The translations under genes and the position numbers were made by a program. From contig NC_088296.1 in the NCBI RefSeq assembly GCF_032854445.1, forward strand, positions 10,764,706 through 10,828,705: 64,000 bases of DNA, written 5' to 3'. This document shows, piece by piece, positions 60,095-64,000 of this stretch. Positions within the stretch are counted from its first letter, which is position 1. The number at the start of each line of letters is the position of its first letter. This DNA is from Liolophura sinensis. Its lineage: Eukaryota > Mollusca > Polyplacophora > Chitonida > Chitonidae. The notes under the pieces were generated by a model. It saw only the letters and a list, made by a program, of their open reading frames with translations. It searched no databases and had not been told where the DNA came from.

Positions 60095-60313
60095 AGGTGC
60101 GTGGCTGAGTTGGTTAGCGGGCTAGTGCAGGGTAATGACCGAGGACCCTCTCATCAATGCGCTCACGGTGAGTTCAAGTCCAGCTCATGCTGGTTTCCTC
60201 TCCGACCGTACGTGGAAAGGTTTTCCAGCAACCTGCAGATGGTTGTGGTTTTTCCCACGGGCTCTGCCCGGCTTCCTCCCACCATGGTGGTACTCGCCTT
60301 GCAGTAATATTCC
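60095..60313 (+). repeat. F1 SINE with the best-preserved tRNA-like head
   Basis: The head AGGTGCGTGGCTGAGTTGGT, TAGCGGGCTAG has an A-box-like TGGCTGAGTTGG, and the B-box-like GAGTTCAAGTCC follows. Then come AGCTCATGCTGGTTTCCTCT, CCAGCAACCTGCAGATGGTT, GGGCTCTGCCCGGCTTCCTC and CCACCATGGTGGTACTCGCC. The usual 3' tail GCGTAAAACACC is missing, so this copy is 3'-incomplete. Confidence 0.92.
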
Positions 60314-62499
60314 AGTGATACTTTCATAAGTCTTTGTACGTTATTTTCTGTGGCGTTCGTCGTATGGGTCTCTCCTATTAATAACGCCAAGAAGTAACGA
60401 GAAGTCTGAATGATTAAGATTTTCACATTTGTAGAAGGGGCCCCAGCTCTTTAACTCTTCATTGCTGTATTTGAGACCTTAGTTAACACATCTTAAACAA
60501 TAATCCCAACGCTGTACACAACTATAATACTGCCCCAGCCGGGTGCTGAGCCGAAGACACTAGATGAGGCCAGGTAGGCCGATAAGTTATGTAACCTTGA
60601 GCACGAACCAGGCTGAAAAATATTATTGTAGCACTTTTAAGGATTTAGACCAATCCTAAGTTTTAAAGAATGATCAGGTACATGTGTGTGCCATGACCGA
60701 TATAGGCAAAGCCTTACCTGGATGTCGTCTAAGCGGAAGGTACCTCAGCACTATAGCCCAACAGTCAATGACAGTTTTATTGTACCACTGAGTTATCCTT
60801 CCTTAGACAACATTTAGATGGCGTTATGTCTATCTGGGTCAAAACTGATTATTGTTTCCCACTGGTGAAAATTGATACGTTATAAATGGGTTTTCAATGG
60901 TTGATTTTCATAGTTGGGAAAAGGAGATGGGTTCTACTGACTGGTACTTCGTGCGTCGTATTGCGCTTTTCTGTACTATTTTTTCCCTCAAAATTAAAAT
61001 CTTAATATGACATGTATATTAAATCGTTCATGCTCTCAGCCAAAGATTGCCCTTTTTTTTTGCTTGTCGAAGCCAAGAGATAAAACAAAGCCGGTTCTTT
61101 CCCAGGTAATTATTTCTCGATGACAACATGGTGGTGGAGCAGCATTACCCGTGATGCAATCCATCGGAGCCAATCTATAACCCAAAATTAATCCATCAGC
61201 TTAGCCCCAACCATGTAAAAAACGGAAACGGACTACATCGCTAATCTCTCTTGGGTTTTTATGGCAGAGTAATCCTCAGTGATATATCATAACAACTGAC
61301 AGTTCGTGATGAAACAAGGCTTAGATTAAATAGCTTCATAAACCAAGAGATGGTGGCTTTTTTTTTCCAGCTCTGATTCAGGTCAACACTTTCCCCGGAC
61401 GATACTGTGAAGCAACGATGTCTTGCGGAAAAACAAGTTCCTGGTGCATGTGGCGTCGGAAATTAAGTCTTTAAGCTGAGCGGACGGTAGTTCTCATCAC
61501 TCATTTTAACAGTCAATTCTGTACATGTGCAGGAAATATATCTCTATTTGAGCCTAGCCAAAACGAAAAATTACATTCCCTAGCGAAAATAATATTTAAG
61601 TTTGTCATTTTCCTTAAGAATCAGAGAATATTAAATAACTTCTTAAAGGAAATGAATAATTCTTCTTTATAAAATAAATAAAGATCCAGGGCCTATTTGA
61701 ATAGCTGTATGTCATTGGGTTCAACATGGAGTCCCTGAACTAACTTGAGAATGCTGTTGGATTCAAAGTATAGTTATGGTAACTTCTGCAACACATTAGC
61801 TTTGAAAAATCCGTGTAAACTAAATCTTCTACGTTTGCTGTAATCAGCATGTCGAGACCGACTTAGAGATTAATGGAGAAATAAGAACAAGAATATTTTA
61901 AGCACCTTGGTGTCCACATGGAATGGCATTTAGCGTTGAAATTAACTTTACGTCAAGTTGGTAAGACGTTCAGTTACATCAGATAAAACGTGTAATATAA
62001 CCGTTGTTTCTTTTTCACCTGTCAAATATGAAATGCAGCTTCCTGTCAGTTTTTCTTAGGGTTTTGTTTAACCTTTTTCATTTAAATACTTAAACTGTAA
62101 ACGGCAGCGTAAATTTTTAATGACATCCATTTTATGCCTGAAAGAAACTGGAATAATCCGCAGTCCATTGCGGAGTGTAGGCAAGTGGTCTCCAAGGAGC
62201 TTCATGCAAGACGACACAAGGCATCAATTTTAGACTACTAATTTAAACCTTGTTCTGTGAGCGTGTGTATCATCGACCTGTTTGTCAGTGATATCAAACA
62301 ATAATCCAGTGATATCAAGACGTACATAATGAGGTCCTGTTTAAGGTGCTGTCTCACCAAAGCATCATTGCACCACACTGGGATGTGGTGTAGAGCACCA
62401 CTCCTATTCATACTTCGTGACCTGGCAAAAGAAAGACCCCCAAATACACTTTGTAACATGTTTGATATGACTTAGCCTAAGCTTATCTCCAATTATCCT
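60314..62499. other. Unannotated sequence, about 2.2 kb
   Basis: No gene or repeat is recognised. Confidence 0.5.
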
Positions 62500-62638
62500 G
62501 GACCTAGTTTCACAAAGATGTCGTACATGTACGATTATCGTACATCTAGGACAATGGTATGGTAACAGCAACTTACAAACAATCGTACGACAAATGTACG
62601 ATAAAAAAATGAAGTGCACCGCTTTGTGAAACTAAAAT
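62500..62638. mobile_element. MITE-like foldback element
   Basis: The termini TAGTTTCACAAAG (62505-62517) and CTTTGTGAAACTA (62622-62634) are perfect 13-bp inverted repeats. Inside, GTCGTACATGTACGATTATC and AATCGTACGACAAATGTACG form further imperfect inverted pairing. There is no coding capacity. I recall similar short foldback elements with GTTTCACGAAG-type ends from marine invertebrates, but cannot verify this here. Confidence 0.7.
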
Positions 62639-62704
62639 TAGTCAAAATTAGTGAGTTCGTTTAGACTAATGGCCAAATATAATGATGGAAACTTTTTTCA
62701 GCTG

Positions 62705-62793
62705 AGATAACTATGCCCATTACACGAGATGAGTATGCTTATTGCACGAGATAAGTATGCCTATTACACTAGATGAGTATGCCTGTTACATGA
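62705..62793. repeat. 22-bp minisatellite, four units
   Basis: GATGAGTATGCTTATTGCAC followed by GA repeats four times with a few substitutions (GATAACTATGCCCATTACAC, GATAAGTATGCCTATTACAC, GATGAGTATGCCTGTTACAT). Confidence 0.92.
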
Positions 62794-63589
62794 TGGAAAA
62801 GACCGACACGTGCTTATTTGACGTTTGGTAATAAACCATTCTCTTTTGTAATAGTGCCCAGCGAGTCGTCCAGTCGCGTAATTTTTTATCGTGACTTACA
62901 AGTAATTTGACTGATTTAGGCGCTAACCTTTACCTTAAATCCTATGCCTCTGTACGCAGACCGTGATAAAATCTGTTCGATTAAAGAAAAAAAAGTCAGT
63001 GGCCTTTCGGAGAAGCAACTTTGTAAGCACATTTTTCTTGGTCATTATAGTTGTGTCACTGAGACTCCGAGGTTAAGTCAAGTGTAGGTAATTTGAATCG
63101 TTCTTTATAAGGGGAAAAAACGATACCAGACACGAGTGTCTACTTTATACCCGAGGATGGTTCCAAGAGGGAACTGTACAAAGTTACAAATGTTTCTTTT
63201 TGTGCATTAAACCTTGGAATGCTCCCGTTCACGAGTGGATAAGCTAAACTCTCCAGATGGTGACCGTTTAAAGACGAAAAACACGTGAAGATTATGAAAA
63301 TTTCCTACAAAGGAGAGTACAAAGTTACTTTTAAAAATTATATTCAATGCCTTTCCCAAACAAAGAAAAAAATATGAAATCATTTTTGTATGATGGTTAT
63401 TTGGGACCACCTATCATCTTTGAATAATATTTCACAACGGGCTGTGATGCATGTCTAATAAATATACTCGAATGTGACTGTATTTATATCTGATATGCGT
63501 TTAATACTATACATATGATACAACAATCTGACTGAACACTATTGTAAGATTAAAAGTTCACATTTAACGATAACTGCTTTTATTACCCC
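62794..63589. other. Unannotated sequence
   Basis: No gene or repeat is recognised. Confidence 0.5.
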
Positions 63590-63741
63590 CGTACGTGTAA
63601 TGGTCTGCCAGCAACCTGCGGTTTCCGTTTGTTTTCCCCGGTCACTGCCTGGTTTCCTTCCACCATAATGCTGGCCGCCGTCGCATAAGTAAAATATTCT
63701 TGAGTACGGCGTAAAACACCAATCAAATAAATAAATAAATA
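63590..63741 (+). repeat. F1 SINE, 3' half, well preserved
   Basis: CGTACGTGTAATGGTCTGCC, AGCAACCTGCGGTTTCCG, CACTGCCTGGTTTCCTTCCA, CCATAATGCTGGCCGCCGTC, GCATAAGTAAAATATTCTTG, AGTACGGCGTAAAACACCAA and TCAAATAAATAAATAAATAC. The tail is close to the consensus of all copies, so this may be one of the younger insertions. Confidence 0.95.
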
Positions 63742-64000
63742 CATTTTATTACACAAGCGTTACACCCTCATTTGACATATTGTTATGCAACGAAAAAAAG
63801 CGCTTATTGCCAAATAGGTTTTTACACTCTTCCATCTGATGTTTTCTTGATTTCTACGTTTTCTCCACTTTTAACAGTTTGTGAACAACTCAAAATAAAC
63901 CTTTTTATTTGGGCTTTTGGTTTATGCTGACTGCAATTTTCATATGGCATGTGTGCTGCGACATACGATTTATCTTACAGGTATAATGTTGACAGTTTGA
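63742..64000. other. Unannotated sequence to window end
   Basis: No gene or repeat is recognised. Confidence 0.5.

Noticed and set aside
60096-60180. Possible functional tRNA gene
   Set aside because: A- and B-box-like motifs are present, but this is the head of a SINE whose body continues directly, and the cloverleaf is not complete.

Overview
This is animal nuclear DNA, AT-rich by eye, and it behaves as a gene-poor intergenic or deep intronic segment. I recognise no protein-coding gene, rRNA, functional tRNA, operon or CRISPR array. The longest open frames outside tandem repeats are about 135 codons. At an assumed 40% GC, chance alone predicts about one such run in six frames of 64 kb. What can be supported is repeats: tRNA-derived SINEs, tandem arrays, palindromes and a few non-autonomous elements.

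Organism: the SINE tails (AGTACGGCGTAAAACACC followed by AATAAATA, and GACGTTAAACCCAAAGCACT followed by CACTCA) are ones I associate from memory with mollusc and other lophotrochozoan genomes. A marine mollusc is the best guess, not a proof.

Layout. Family 1 (F1) is a tRNA-headed SINE of about 270 bp with at least 20 copies or fragments across the whole window in both orientations. Full or near-full copies lie at 8972-9224, 10615-10850, 14459-14662, 23188-23461, 29733-29997, 38059-38303, 58148-58386 and 60095-60313. Families 2 and 3 (F2, F3) are related tRNA-headed SINEs with a different tail: F2 at 1747-2068, 30430-30712 and 56937-57076; F3 at 5642-5717, 11533-11871 and 35607-35735. A further unclassified dispersed family, here called R3, was found by comparing the window with itself. 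It has seven copies or parts, at 18766, 19398, 24016, 34710, 35296, 42586 and 43448.

Tandem arrays: a 24-bp satellite at 21538-22965 with 48-bp and 72-bp higher-order patterns; a 12-bp array at 30911-31078; a 52-bp array at 47504-48065 carrying a CRE-like TGACGTCA beside an E-box; an approximately 21/25-bp array at 52022-52905; and smaller ones at 35384, 58787 and 62705. Two long (AT)n tracts, at 5764 and 51229, sit in the centre of near-perfect palindromes with 46-bp and 29-bp arms; the other long tract, at 4373, does not. A foldback/MITE-like element lies at 62500-62638.

Nothing here forms a pathway. The biology is repeat dynamics: SINE-into-SINE insertion with a preserved target-site duplication, a tail motif shared by unrelated SINE heads (which suggests one LINE mobilises them), palindrome formation at AT tracts, and several G-quadruplex-capable runs. 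Stretches between repeats are listed as unannotated sequence.
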